Counted from the first letter of the stretch, positions 7,741 through 16,565 are shown. The stretch: DNA of 64,000 bases from Fontibacillus panacisegetis (GCF_900102215.1 NZ_FNBG01000017.1:48329-112328), one strand, 5' to 3'. The notes: generated by a model from the sequence alone, not told the origin. A program made the numbers and translations.

Positions 7741-8706
7741 TTGAAAAAAACAACCATGAAAGATATAGCTCAAAAAGCTAATGTATCAATCGCAACCGTA
7801 AGCTACGTGCTAAACAGTGTAAATAATCAGACCATTCCAGAAGCAACACGCAAGCATATTTTACAAATCGCCAAGGAGCTTCATTATATCCCTAATCTTA
7901 CGGCTCGCTCCCTTGCGAAGAAAAAAACAGGTCTCATCGGGATTCTTCTGAACAAATCATCCCATACACCTTACTGGAAACGGCAGGGTTATTTAGCTGT
8001 TGTGGAAAGTCTGGAAAAATTGCTGACTGCTGCCGGTTACCATACCCTTCTTCTTTCACTGAATGCCGAGAAACCTTCGCTGGATATCATTGTAGAAAGA
8101 GAGCTGGACGCCGCCTTCCTGATCGATGTAAGGGATGAAACCTTCTACTCCATTTCTATCAACTTCACAATCGGTGTTCCGTTAATTCTAATCGACAGCA
8201 AAATTAAGGATAAGATGTTCAAACAGATTTTTTACAATTATCAGGAAGCCATACAGGTCGCCTTGACTAAAGCTGATGATACTAATAGCGATGCTCTAAA
8301 AACTTCTTCAGAAGAAGTCTGTTTCATTATGGAGAATTTCAACAATCAATCGCTAGTTGCTCATATTTTGCAGGGAATCCATGATCTTGGTTTTTCTAGA
8401 GATCATATCTTTATCATCGATGACCTTCACCAGTTGGATTCAATTTCACAATCGGGTTCCTACAAGAAAGCGATCGTGATCAATGAATTCTTGGGAAATC
8501 ATATTGAAAAAATGAATATGTTCGATAAACTGACTGTCATCTGTACCTGCAACTGCCCGGAAATTCTTGTGAATAAGAACACTCAGGTAATAACCTTCAA
8601 GGAGGATAAATCAACCAGTGCTTTTAGTATTATGGAAAATTTGATAAATCATATTGACTTTTTTAAACAATCAAATAATATATATAGTATCGGAGTAAAG
8701 CGCTAG
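7741..8706 (+). CDS. LacI-family transcriptional regulator
   Basis: The N-terminal HTH is classical (MKDIAQKANVSIATVSYVLN, then the hinge helix NLTARSLAKKKTGLIGILL), followed by a periplasmic-binding-like sensor domain to residue ~321. I choose TTG 7741, about 6 bases after AGGGTGA, because it gives the usual MKKTTMKDIA start; a TTG at 7735 is also possible. The sensor domain is shorter and less conserved than in sugar repressors. The gene is followed by a terminator, a perfect LacI-type operator and an MFS exporter, which it most likely represses. Confidence 0.9.
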   Translation: MKKTTMKDIAQKANVSIATVSYVLNSVNNQTIPEATRKHILQIAKELHYIPNLTARSLAKKKTGLIGILLNKSSHTPYWKRQGYLAVVESLEKLLTAAGYHTLLLSLNAEKPSLDIIVERELDAAFLIDVRDETFYSISINFTIGVPLILIDSKIKDKMFKQIFYNYQEAIQVALTKADDTNSDALKTSSEEVCFIMENFNNQSLVAHILQGIHDLGFSRDHIFIIDDLHQLDSISQSGSYKKAIVINEFLGNHIEKMNMFDKLTVICTCNCPEILVNKNTQVITFKEDKSTSAFSIMENLINHIDFFKQSNNIYSIGVKR

Positions 8707-8715
8707 AAAAAAAAC

Positions 8716-8740
8716 TAACAGTTCGCTGTTAATTTTTTTT
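8716..8740 (+). terminator. Rho-independent terminator of the LacI-type gene
   Basis: TAACAG (8716-8721), a TTCG tetraloop and CTGTTA (8726-8731) are followed by A-A and a run of eight T. The stop codon of the regulator is ten bases upstream. Confidence 0.85.
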
Positions 8741-8744
8741 ACCG

Positions 8745-8766
8745 TTAACTTAAGCGCTTAAGTTAA
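8745..8766 (+). promoter_or_regulatory. LacI-family operator (22-bp perfect palindrome)
   Basis: TTAACTTAAGC|GCTTAAGTTAA is a perfect dyad with the central CG step and AAGCGCTT core typical of LacI/GalR operators. It lies 35 bases before the MFS start codon at 8801, between the regulator's terminator and the MFS ribosome binding site. It is the probable binding site of the adjacent LacI-family protein. Confidence 0.85.
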
Positions 8767-8800
8767 TAAGCCTGGATCATTTTTCTTATAGGAGGTTACT

Positions 8801-10075
8801 ATGTTCGATACACCAATGTCAGCTACAGCAACTGAAAACCAAGCGGTCATACGGTCATACCCTAGCGTCTGGAGGAATAAACAATTTCTCATGCTGCTTG
8901 CTTCATATTCAGCCTCTATTTTCGGCAACACCTTTCATAGCATCGCGCTGAATCTATGGGTTCTACAGACGACAGGCAGCGCCAAAATGATGGCTACTCT
9001 CGTTATCACAAATCTAATACTAAGCTCAATATTAGGTTCAATTGCAGGAACATATGCTGACCGAATCAACCGCAGACAAATTATGCTTATTACGGATTTG
9101 ATCAGTTTTGCGCTAGTTGCTATTATTGCTTTTCTCCTTACGATGTCTGTGACTCCATTTTTTATCATTGTCATACTAACCGGACTTGTCACGACATCAG
9201 GACTGTTTAAATCCCCTGCTTATCATGCATCTCTTGTTAATGTAGTTGGCAAGGAGCATATTCAGAAGGCTGTCAGCTTGGTAAATTTATCAGAAAATAT
9301 TTGCAGGACGATAGGCTTTTCGGCAGGCGGTATTTTTGTTGCTGCATTTGGAATATCCAGTGCCATTTTTTTTGACGGACTAACGTTTCTAGTCTCCTTT
9401 GTTTTGGTTATACTTGCCGGAGCCTTTCCTTCTCCAATGAGAGCGAATAATTTGTCTAAAGAGAAAAGAAAATTTACCCAGGATTTGGCCTCCGGAATTT
9501 CATTTATTTGGAGGGACCCTTTTGCGAAATCAGTTATTATGATGTCTCCTACTCTGGCGCTTTTTTTTATGCCTTCGCTAATGTTAACTCAAGTAATGGC
9601 TGTTACAGAATGGAACTCCACTCCCTTTGAGTTCGGGCTTATGGAAGCTTGCATTCCGCTTGGATACATGTTCGGTTCTGGGCTCATTTTCATTTTTGGG
9701 TCCAGAATTAAAAAACGCGGCCACCTGATCATGTTCAGTCTTCTATTGCTTGGGCCTATGAACGTAGTGTTATCATTTATGACGTCAGCTACTGCAGCAA
9801 TTCCGTCTATTCTGATTATTGGATTCATGTTCTCCTTCTGCACACTACTCATTAACATCATTCTTCGGCTCGAGGTGTCTGAAGAGCTTCAAGGACGAGT
9901 ATTCGGCGTGATGAGCTCAATCATGAGTGTTGCACCTTCCGTTGGACTTGCTATCGTATCGTATTACGCAGATGTTTTTAGCCCAGGTGCAGTGATGTCG
10001 GTTAGCGGCTGCCTGCTCTTCTTATTCGCCATCTTTGCATTTTTTAAGCTTAGTGTCATCAGAAAATATAATTAG
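8801..10075 (+). CDS. MFS transporter, MFS_3-type efflux pump
   Basis: The 424-residue integral membrane protein has about 12 hydrophobic helices, the MFS loop 2-3 motif in GTYADRINRRQIMLITD, and a central cytoplasmic loop (residues ~210-225). Length and pattern match the MFS_3/enterobactin-exporter-like group that includes macrolide and siderophore exporters. The ribosome binding site GGAGG lies 7 bases before ATG 8801. It is preceded by a LacI-type operator, suggesting induction by a small ligand; the exported compound is unknown. Confidence 0.85.
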   Translation: MFDTPMSATATENQAVIRSYPSVWRNKQFLMLLASYSASIFGNTFHSIALNLWVLQTTGSAKMMATLVITNLILSSILGSIAGTYADRINRRQIMLITDLISFALVAIIAFLLTMSVTPFFIIVILTGLVTTSGLFKSPAYHASLVNVVGKEHIQKAVSLVNLSENICRTIGFSAGGIFVAAFGISSAIFFDGLTFLVSFVLVILAGAFPSPMRANNLSKEKRKFTQDLASGISFIWRDPFAKSVIMMSPTLALFFMPSLMLTQVMAVTEWNSTPFEFGLMEACIPLGYMFGSGLIFIFGSRIKKRGHLIMFSLLLLGPMNVVLSFMTSATAAIPSILIIGFMFSFCTLLINIILRLEVSEELQGRVFGVMSSIMSVAPSVGLAIVSYYADVFSPGAVMSVSGCLLFLFAIFAFFKLSVIRKYN

Positions 10076-10099
10076 AGAGTGAGAAGCTCACTCTCTAAT
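10071..10099. terminator. Bidirectional terminator between MFS and GNAT genes
   Basis: A 13-bp perfect stem (ATTAGAGAGTGAG with CTCACTCTCTAAT) and a 3-base loop, overlapping the MFS stop codon, lies between two convergent genes. A/T-rich flanks serve both strands. Confidence 0.85.
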
Positions 10100-10105
10100 T
10101 ATGAT

Positions 10106-10588
10106 TTATTTATCGATGTTATCCCTAGACATATGCTGCTTTTCCAAATAGATCATTGTTAATTGAGGATTAACTTCAAGCTCTCTGGTTCTTTGATAGC
10201 CTAGTTTTTGGTACAAATAAATATTTTTCAAGCTTTTTTCACCAGTAAACAATTCGAACTTATTGCAGTGAACAAACCTGAGCTCTATCTCGTTCATCAG
10301 CTTTGAACCAATTCCTCTATTCTGGTAGTCAGGATGAACGATCAGCTTTCCTATTTTGCAAATATCCCTGTCCTCGTACGCTCTAACAGAGCCTACAATC
10401 CTGTTATCCGCCACTACCTTAAGTATTATTTGTTTTTCAAATTCATCTTCTAAATCAGTGATCGTTTGTTTAAGAGGAGGAATATTATAATCATGATACA
10501 TCTCAGCTTCGCTCTGATATGAAAGATACTGAAGCCGCAAAATTTCGTCTAAATCAGCCTTTTCTGCTAGCGCAATATGTATGTGCAT
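10106..10588 (-). CDS. GNAT acetyltransferase
   Basis: About 160 residues starting MHIHIALAEKADLDEILRL at 10588, 11 bases after GGAGG. The longer frame to 10729 is low-complexity (repeated ATGTCTGT units) and unlikely to be translated. The acetyl-CoA motif is IGKLIVHPDYQNRGIGSKLM, followed by NIYLYQKLGY, the normal GNAT C-terminus. The substrate is unknown. It lies downstream of the first R1 repeat array. Confidence 0.85.
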   Translation of the reverse strand: MHIHIALAEKADLDEILRLQYLSYQSEAEMYHDYNIPPLKQTITDLEDEFEKQIILKVVADNRIVGSVRAYEDRDICKIGKLIVHPDYQNRGIGSKLMNEIELRFVHCNKFELFTGEKSLKNIYLYQKLGYQRTRELEVNPQLTMIYLEKQHMSRDNIDK

Positions 10589-10693
10589 CGTTAAATGTAC
10601 CTCCATATTCAATTCGGTCTTGATCTTCATTCCAATATTATACATATTGGCAGAGATCGACAATAGTTTGATTCGAATATCTTTTACTCTTGT

Positions 10694-10728
10694 ACGTATG
10701 TCTGTATGTCTGTATGTGTATGTCTCCA
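10694..10728. repeat. Short simple-sequence repeat (TATGTCTG units)
   Basis: Imperfect tandem units of TATGTCTG/TATGTGTA on the plus strand, in the untranslated region upstream of the GNAT gene. Such tracts can vary in copy number by slippage. Confidence 0.5.
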
Positions 10729-10746
10729 TGTGAAGCTACTGTAATA

Positions 10747-10930
10747 CCTGCAAAAGTGCATCTTTTTTGTTGCTACATAAGCTCGTTCCATTTAATACCT
10801 GCAAAAGTGCATCTTTTGAAGTCCTAATCAACCATTCTTGCGTCTAATACAGTCAAAAGCCTGCGCTTTTGCAGGCTTTTGCTCAACTTGAACTGATATC
10901 ATTGAAAAGGCTGTATTTTTGCATTTTTTT
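10747..10930. repeat. R1 repeat array, copy A (four boxes)
   Basis: Four boxes start at 10747, 10798, 10860 and 10910 (spacing 51, 62, 50). Boxes 1 and 2 are identical (CCTGCAAAAGTGCATCTTTT); box 3 is CCTGCGCTTTTGCAGGCTTT and box 4 is GCTGTATTTTTGCATTTTTT. Each is roughly palindromic around TGCA. The spacing equals that in copy C at 33463, although the sequences between boxes differ. The array fills the gap between the GNAT promoter region and the diguanylate cyclase 3' end. Confidence 0.75.
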
Positions 10931-10942
10931 CAGTTGGCGTTT

Positions 10943-12535
10943 TTAACTTTCAGCGACCACCGTCCTGTTTCTACCTCTGCTTTTGGCCAAGTATAATGCC
11001 TGATCAGCCTTCTCTAGCAGCCCCTCACGCTCCAACGCATGTAAAGGATAATTTGCGATTCCCTGCGAGACCGTAACTTTTGTTGGAATGGGGGCCTTGC
11101 TTTGTTCCAGAGCCTGACGGACTTTTTCGGCTACGTCGAAGGCATCCTCGGAACCTGCACCGCCCAGCAAAATGACAAACTCTTCCCCACCGTACCGATA
11201 ACAACTTTCGTCCGGACGAAGTGAGGTCTCTATTACCTTGGCAACATGTTTCAACACTTCGTCACCGATGAGATGACCATAGGTGTCGTTTACGAATTTA
11301 AATTTATCTACATCCAGCATAATGAGCGAAAACGGGAGACCAGAAGTTATCCATTGACTTATCGTATTTTCGAGAGACCTCCGGTTCATCAGGCCCGTTA
11401 GAGCATCTGTCGTGGCCTCATGGGTCAATTGATCAGTTTGCTTCTGAATATTGGCGACAGCAAGCAATACAGCTCTCGATAGCAAGTCGGCCTCACGGCT
11501 CCAATGCGGCTTAACTTCAGGCAATACAATCTTTTCATTTCCCATCTTGCTGACCAGATTCGCCAGATGGACAAATGGCCAGGCAAATCTTCGCGCTATG
11601 ACAATGATGCTCATCAACAGTATTATGAACGGAAGCAACGAGTATCCGATAATTGTCCGAATGTAGCTCATCAGTTCATTATGAATTAGACCTATCGGTG
11701 TGACAACCACAATTCCCCATCCGTTGGCTGAGACACTAGAAAACCCGGCAAGCATCTCGACGCCACGAGTGTTGCGGACCTGCTGTTCCCCGCTTTCCCC
11801 CTTCATCAGTTTCTGCACAACCTTATTGCTGCTGACGTCATTCCCAATGAGATTCTTATCCGGGTGATAAAGGAGACGTCCTTCGGAATCCACAATGTAA
11901 TAATAAGAACCTGAGCCATCCACGTTGTTGTAGCCAAAAACCTCAGAAAGAATATTGTTCTTCTGGAGATAAAGTGTACCGCTTAAAATGCCGAGATATG
12001 AACCGTTACTGCTAAAAATCGGCTGACTCAAAAATACGATTAATCTCTTCGTATTTGAAGTCTTATAAGGAGATGAAATGTAGGGCTTTTGGAGTGACAA
12101 AGCCTCCATACTAGCTTTAGATGTGATATGCCTACCAGCTGTTCCCAAGCTTGCCGGTGCTACATTACGGATCACCCTGTTGGATTCAACCACTGCGATA
12201 GAATTAAAGAAATTGCTGCTGTTGCGCATCAGTTCTAAATAATCATCCACTTGCTTAGGTGTCATAGCTTTAAAATCAGAGAGTTTATCGGCACCGTGCT
12301 TCAAGCTACCGCGCATAGACTGAAATAAGGAATCCATCGTCTTGGACATGCGATCAGCGCTGATGTAATTTAGATGGAGCGTCGTCTTCGTCAAGGATTG
12401 TTTTTTGGACTGATAGGAGCCAACCAGAAGAATACTTGAGGTAAGCAGTACCACCAGAGTCACCAAACCCGTAAGCAGCCATGTAAGACTGAGCTTTTTA
12501 CTTTGACGAAAACCATTCCCTTTCAGTTTAAACAA
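10943..12535 (-). CDS. Membrane-bound diguanylate cyclase (dCache-GGDEF)
   Basis: The 530-residue protein has membrane helix 1 (about 16-40), an extracellular double-Cache sensor domain (about 45-285), membrane helix 2 (about 290-312), a short HAMP-like linker and a GGDEF domain (about 375-525). The active-site motif is RYGGEEF (447-453), competent for making cyclic di-GMP from GTP. The inhibitory I-site, normally RxxD five residues upstream, reads RPDE (440-443), so product inhibition may be weak. It starts at TTG 12535, 7 bases after GGAGGG. The external ligand is unknown. Confidence 0.9.
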   Translation of the reverse strand: MFKLKGNGFRQSKKLSLTWLLTGLVTLVVLLTSSILLVGSYQSKKQSLTKTTLHLNYISADRMSKTMDSLFQSMRGSLKHGADKLSDFKAMTPKQVDDYLELMRNSSNFFNSIAVVESNRVIRNVAPASLGTAGRHITSKASMEALSLQKPYISSPYKTSNTKRLIVFLSQPIFSSNGSYLGILSGTLYLQKNNILSEVFGYNNVDGSGSYYYIVDSEGRLLYHPDKNLIGNDVSSNKVVQKLMKGESGEQQVRNTRGVEMLAGFSSVSANGWGIVVVTPIGLIHNELMSYIRTIIGYSLLPFIILLMSIIVIARRFAWPFVHLANLVSKMGNEKIVLPEVKPHWSREADLLSRAVLLAVANIQKQTDQLTHEATTDALTGLMNRRSLENTISQWITSGLPFSLIMLDVDKFKFVNDTYGHLIGDEVLKHVAKVIETSLRPDESCYRYGGEEFVILLGGAGSEDAFDVAEKVRQALEQSKAPIPTKVTVSQGIANYPLHALEREGLLEKADQALYLAKSRGRNRTVVAES

Positions 12536-12641
12536 ACTCTAACCCTCCTTGATTCTATACACTTGATACCTCCATATTACTTCAATTTTTGATATTATTC
12601 GACAAAAAAATCATTACATTTCATGTTCTCTTTACAAAAAA

Positions 12642-12669
12642 AAGAAGACCGGGAAAGTACCGCCTTCTT
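12642..12669 (-). terminator. Terminator after the Asp23-family gene
   Basis: On the minus strand AAGAAG pairs with CTTCTT and CGG with CCG inside it, followed by a run of T. It lies ~90 bases beyond the stop of the Asp23-type gene and before the diguanylate cyclase. Confidence 0.6.
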
Positions 12670-12760
12670 CATTCATCCGAGCATATCATGATATCTCGCC
12701 TGTATGCTGCTAAACAACAGATATTCACCTAATTTAACGCAGAACTCTTCTTGCTTCCAA

Positions 12761-13150
12761 TTAGAATTGTAATTGTACATTTAACAGCTTTTCTCTGGAA
12801 TCTCGCTTTTTATTTAATATATTCTGAACCTTGACGTTAACAGTGCTGATAGATAACCCGGCTAACTTTTCAACAGCCTCTCTTACATTGTGCTGCAATT
12901 CCCTGCAAACCTCATGCATTTTGACCCCATAATATACGATAATTTTTAAGTGGATCTCTAGTCCAGATTCTACTATTCTAAGCTCAACTCCGTTTTGCAG
13001 GCTTTTTCCGTTTACCTTATTGGAAATTCTCTCGATGATTCCAGTTGACATGGAAGCAATACCGTTGGTAGAGATGGTTGTAAGTCCAATGATTTTAGAT
13101 AAGACATCTTCAGATATTTTGATACTCCCCAGAACATTTTGAATTAACAT
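12761..13150 (-). CDS. Asp23/Gls24-family protein
   Basis: The protein carries the Asp23/Gls24 pattern: GSIKISEDVLSKIIGLTTIS, then GIASMSTG, and the VELRIVESGLEIHLKIIVYYGVK strands. Family members are membrane-associated envelope-stress proteins in Gram-positive bacteria. I start it at ATG 13150 behind GGGAGA; a GTG at 13168 would add six residues. The C-terminal tail (KKRDSREKLLN) is basic. It follows the TetR gene on the same strand and may be controlled by it. Confidence 0.85.
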   Translation of the reverse strand: MLIQNVLGSIKISEDVLSKIIGLTTISTNGIASMSTGIIERISNKVNGKSLQNGVELRIVESGLEIHLKIIVYYGVKMHEVCRELQHNVREAVEKLAGLSISTVNVKVQNILNKKRDSREKLLNVQLQF

Positions 13151-13220
13151 ACAGTTCTCTCCCTTCACCTATCCGCAAAGTACTTTTTGAAATAATTTAA
13201 CGTTCTTTCCTAACAAGCCG

Positions 13221-13793
13221 TTAAGAGTCGTGTGCTAAAACCCCGTGATAAAACGTATCCACAACGAGAGCAGCTGCGGAGTTTATAGCAATATAACCCT
13301 TCTGTACCTGCTCCCATGTCAAAAACAGCAGCGAATAAAGCACATCTACAATCCACTTTTTACTGACCATGGACTGGAAATAACCCTTCTGCTGCAATAG
13401 TCCGATTACGTGTATCACCGGTTCTCTCAGCCGCTTATCGGCTTCTTCAATTTCCTGATTATAATTTACTGATGCATCATGGGCGAGAAAATATATTTTA
13501 TCACCCAAAGGGATCAAGGCTTCGATCAGTTCTGGAATGTAGGCTTCGCAGTTTTCCTCGTCTAAATGTATCTGACCCATGGTTTCACCCACTACCTGAA
13601 TAGCCCGGAATCCCAATTGAACCATCAATTGCTCCCTACTCTCAACATACCGATGCAAGGTAGCAATTCCAATTCCAACATACTCCGCAATCTCAGACAT
13701 TGAAGCACCGGGGTTCTCAATTAGAAGGGATGTGGCCTGATCAAGTATGGTATTAAGTTTCATTTGCTTCTTCTCTGACATGTCTTTATTCAT
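13221..13793 (-). CDS. TetR-family regulator
   Basis: The 190-residue protein has an N-terminal HTH (about 12-58; MSEIAEYVGIGIATLHRYVESREQL) and an all-helical ligand domain of low conservation. TetR-type repressors usually regulate adjacent genes, here the Asp23-type gene downstream (70-base gap) and perhaps the divergent BceR gene. An inverted repeat lies 25-44 bases upstream of its start. Confidence 0.9.
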   Translation of the reverse strand: MNKDMSEKKQMKLNTILDQATSLLIENPGASMSEIAEYVGIGIATLHRYVESREQLMVQLGFRAIQVVGETMGQIHLDEENCEAYIPELIEALIPLGDKIYFLAHDASVNYNQEIEEADKRLREPVIHVIGLLQQKGYFQSMVSKKWIVDVLYSLLFLTWEQVQKGYIAINSAAALVVDTFYHGVLAHDS

Positions 13794-13817
13794 ATAGCTG
13801 ACAAGTTCCTTTCATTT

Positions 13818-13837
13818 ATGATATGTAAAAATATCAT
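13818..13837. promoter_or_regulatory. Probable TetR operator
   Basis: ATGATAT, six bases, ATATCAT form a perfect interrupted palindrome in the intergenic region between the divergent TetR and response-regulator genes. A second weaker A/T-rich dyad follows at about 13845-13859. Position fits autoregulation by the TetR-type protein. Confidence 0.55.
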
Positions 13838-13994
13838 ATGAGATAATAATATCATTATTATTGGCATTTCAACAATTATCAGAATACCGTCATCCCTTGT
13901 CTGCACTATTTTTATTTTGCCTGATCACAGCAAGACGTTTACTATATAATGAGTTCAGTTAATAATTTCAATATAAATTAGTGTGGTGAATCTA

Positions 13995-14678
13995 TTGTTC
14001 AAGATAATGTTAATCGAAGACGATGCAAGCCTTTTTGGAGCGATCAAAGAAAGATTCCAGCAGTGGTCTTATGACGTATACGGAATTACCGATTTCAATA
14101 AAGTGTTTGGAGAGTTTACGAATGTAAAACCAGACCTGGTGGTCATTGATATACAGCTGCCAAAATACGATGGTTTTCATTGGTGTCGGATGATTCGCTC
14201 TCATTCCAATGTCCCAATTATCTTCCTGTCGTCACGCGACCATCCGACTGATATCGTGATGTCCATGCAGCTTGGTGCGGACGACTATGTACAGAAGCCT
14301 TTTCATTTCGACGTTCTAATCGCTAAAATTCAGGCCGTCCTGCGCCGCGTATATGATTACAACACCGAAGCTATTTCACTTCGAACCTGGTGCGGAGCTA
14401 CGATTGATTATGAAAAAAATATCGTTACCAGCGAGAAGGGAACAATTGAGCTCACCAAAAACGAACTCTTTATTCTTAAGCTGCTCGTTGAACAGAAGAA
14501 TAAAATTGTGTCCCGTGAAGAGCTGATCAAAAGCCTATGGGAGGATGATCGTTTTATTAGCGACAATACGCTCACCGTTAATGTAAATCGACTGCGGAAA
14601 AAACTAGAGGCGCTCAGTCTTGACACTATGGTAGAGACCAAAGTCGGACAAGGCTACGTAGCGATTGAAGAGGGATAA
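13995..14678 (+). CDS. bceR: BceR-type response regulator (OmpR family)
   Basis: I start it at TTG 13995 (MFKIMLIEDD, standard for BceR), with GGTGA six bases upstream; the frame also allows GTG 13983. The receiver domain has acidic residues in IEDD, phospho-acceptor D52 (VVIDIQLP) and K101 (VQKPF). A winged-helix OmpR domain follows (about 130-227; ELTKNELFILKLLVEQ and LTVNVNRLRKKLE). It forms a module with the kinase and ABC transporter downstream; such systems sense peptide antibiotics such as bacitracin or lantibiotics through the transporter. Confidence 0.9.
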   Translation: MFKIMLIEDDASLFGAIKERFQQWSYDVYGITDFNKVFGEFTNVKPDLVVIDIQLPKYDGFHWCRMIRSHSNVPIIFLSSRDHPTDIVMSMQLGADDYVQKPFHFDVLIAKIQAVLRRVYDYNTEAISLRTWCGATIDYEKNIVTSEKGTIELTKNELFILKLLVEQKNKIVSREELIKSLWEDDRFISDNTLTVNVNRLRKKLEALSLDTMVETKVGQGYVAIEEG

Positions 14679-14681
14679 TAC

Positions 14682-15686
14682 ATGATAATAAAATATTTGC
14701 GGGAGCGTCTTAGCTGGATAATGCTCGTTATTTGTTTGCAATTGCTTACTTTTTCCGTAGCATTTTTAGATCCGGAGATTCCGTTTCATTCCCTGCTGTA
14801 CATCGTTTTTTTATCCACCGTCATCTTTGTGATCTTCCTCGTCCTGCGCTACCAGAAGGAAACTAAATTTTATAAAAGCTTGGCAGAATGGGAGCCCCAT
14901 CTCGATTTATCGAGCCTTGCTACGGCAGACAGCCCCTACGAGGAGATCATTAGTGAAAATCTCCTGCACCAGACCAAACGACTTAAGGGGGAAGCTGAGT
15001 ATAATCGAATCATGCTGGAGGAAGAAAAAGACGATTTGCTCTCCTGGGTTCATGAGGTGAAGACCCCGCTAACAGCGATGCATCTCATGATAGAGCGTCT
15101 GGATGATGAGACCATCAAGACACAGTTAACCTACGAGTGGCTGCGCATCCATCTCCTGCTGGATCAACAGCTTCATCAAAAACGGATCGTCTTTATCGAG
15201 AACGATCTGTATGTCGAGCAGGTTCAATTAAAGCCGCTCATCTCTCAGGAGATTCGCACTCTGCGATCCTGGTGTATGCAGAAAGGAATTGGCTTTGACC
15301 TGGATCTTCAAGAGACCGAGGTATTAAGTGACGCCAAGTGGCTTGCATTTATCGTCAGACAACTGATAACGAATGCTGTGAAATATAGTGAATCAGCAGA
15401 TATTTATTTAAGGAGCTATTTTCAGGATGATGGAGTGATTCTGGAGGTACAAGATTACGGTCGCGGAATTGATCCCAGAGACCTCCCTCGCATTTTTGAT
15501 AAGGGGTTCACTTCTACACTCAACCATCGTGAACATATGGCAACCGGAATGGGCCTGTATTTGAGTAAAAAGGCTGCCGATTCGTTGATGATACATATCG
15601 ATGTACATTCGAAGCCTGGAGAAGGAACAACAATGCGGCTCATTTTTCCCAAACGTAATGACTTCGTGCTCATCAGGGAATCATAA
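14682..15686 (+). CDS. bceS: BceS-type intramembrane-sensing histidine kinase
   Basis: The 334-residue protein has two close membrane helices (about 12-29 and 36-57) and almost no extracellular loop, the hallmark of BceS-like kinases that receive the signal from their ABC transporter. The H-box is SWVHEVKTPLTAM with phospho-His H124; the ATPase domain shows the N-box (QLITNAVKYS), G1 (DYGRGID) and G2 (GMGLYLSKKAAD). It starts 3 bases after the BceR stop codon, so the two are translationally close. Confidence 0.9.
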   Translation: MIIKYLRERLSWIMLVICLQLLTFSVAFLDPEIPFHSLLYIVFLSTVIFVIFLVLRYQKETKFYKSLAEWEPHLDLSSLATADSPYEEIISENLLHQTKRLKGEAEYNRIMLEEEKDDLLSWVHEVKTPLTAMHLMIERLDDETIKTQLTYEWLRIHLLLDQQLHQKRIVFIENDLYVEQVQLKPLISQEIRTLRSWCMQKGIGFDLDLQETEVLSDAKWLAFIVRQLITNAVKYSESADIYLRSYFQDDGVILEVQDYGRGIDPRDLPRIFDKGFTSTLNHREHMATGMGLYLSKKAADSLMIHIDVHSKPGEGTTMRLIFPKRNDFVLIRES

Positions 15687-15693
15687 TCTATTG

Positions 15694-15723
15694 GAGGCAT
15701 GTGACAACATTGTCACATGCCTC
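15694..15723 (+). promoter_or_regulatory. Candidate BceR-type operator (30-bp palindrome)
   Basis: GAGGCATGTGACAA, two bases, TTGTCACATGCCTC: a perfect 14-bp dyad 8 bases after the kinase stop and about 80 bases before the ABC ATPase gene. No T-tract follows, so a terminator is less likely. The centre is about 72 bases upstream of the predicted transcription start, as expected for a BceR-type activator site. It could also attenuate transcription. Confidence 0.6.
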
Positions 15724-15768
15724 ACCCATTTGTTCGGTGAATCGAAGGAAAGACTAAACTAACCCTTA

Positions 15769-15774
15769 TATAAT
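15769..15774 (+). promoter_or_regulatory. Predicted -10 element of the bceAB promoter
   Basis: A perfect TATAAT with no good -35 hexamer 17 bases upstream, typical of an activator-dependent promoter. It lies between the 30-bp palindrome and the ATPase start codon at 15804. Confidence 0.6.
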
Positions 15775-15803
15775 GAAGCTACCGAATGAAGGAGTGTGTA
15801 TAA

Positions 15804-16565
15804 ATGAGTATACTAGAAGCGATAAAAATTCATAAAAGCTATGGTAACAAATTTAATAAGCAGGAAGTGCTCAAAGGTATTGATTTCAGCATTGAGCAAG
15901 GAGAATTCGTCAGCATCATGGGCGCCTCCGGCTCAGGGAAAACAACGCTGCTGAACGTCCTCTCTTCCATTGATCATGTTAGCCACGGAACCGTGATTAT
16001 CGACAAAAATGAAATGACGGCTATGAAGGAAAAGCAGCTAGCGGAATTTCGCAAGCATCACTTAGGCTTTATTTTTCAGGACTACAATCTATTAGATACT
16101 TTAACGGTTAAAGAAAATATTCTCTTACCACTATCCATCTCAAAAGTAAGCCGCAAAGAAGCTGAGCAAAAGTTTCAGGCTGTTGCATCAGAGCTGGGGA
16201 TCTACGAACTGAAGGATAAATATCCGAATGAAATATCCGGTGGACAAAAGCAGCGAACCTCGGCAGCCAGAGCTTTTATTCACGAGCCAAGCATTATTTT
16301 TGCCGATGAACCGACAGGAGCGCTGGATTCCAAATCCGCTTCAGACCTGTTGAACAAGCTGAGCGATCTCAATGAGAAGCTTAAGGCAACGATTGTTATG
16401 GTCACTCATGATTCGGTAGCCGCAAGCTACTGCAGCAGAGTTATTTTTATAAAGGATGGTCAAATCTACACTCAATTAAACAAAGGAGAAGAGTCGAGAC
16501 AAGCCTTCTTTAAGGACATCATGACCACTCAAGGGGTTCTGGGAGGGGTTCAGGTTGAGCATTAA
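15804..16565 (+). CDS. bceA: BceA-type ABC transporter ATPase
   Basis: The 253-residue nucleotide-binding protein has Walker [10 protein letters not shown] (40-48), Q-loop IFQDYNLLD, signature ISGGQKQR, Walker [13 protein letters not shown] and the switch His in VTHD. It powers the Bce-type permease encoded next, which frees lipid-linked cell-wall intermediates from peptide antibiotics. It overlaps the permease gene by 11 bases. The ribosome binding site GGAGTG precedes ATG 15804. Confidence 0.92.
   Translation: MSILEAIKIHKSYGNKFNKQEVLKGIDFSIEQGEFVSIMGASGSGKTTLLNVLSSIDHVSHGTVIIDKNEMTAMKEKQLAEFRKHHLGFIFQDYNLLDTLTVKENILLPLSISKVSRKEAEQKFQAVASELGIYELKDKYPNEISGGQKQRTSAARAFIHEPSIIFADEPTGALDSKSASDLLNKLSDLNEKLKATIVMVTHDSVAASYCSRVIFIKDGQIYTQLNKGEESRQAFFKDIMTTQGVLGGVQVEH

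Noticed and set aside
10747..10930. R1 arrays as a CRISPR
   Set aside because: Only three or four boxes, boxes vary, spacing is uneven (51/62/50), no leader and no cas genes.
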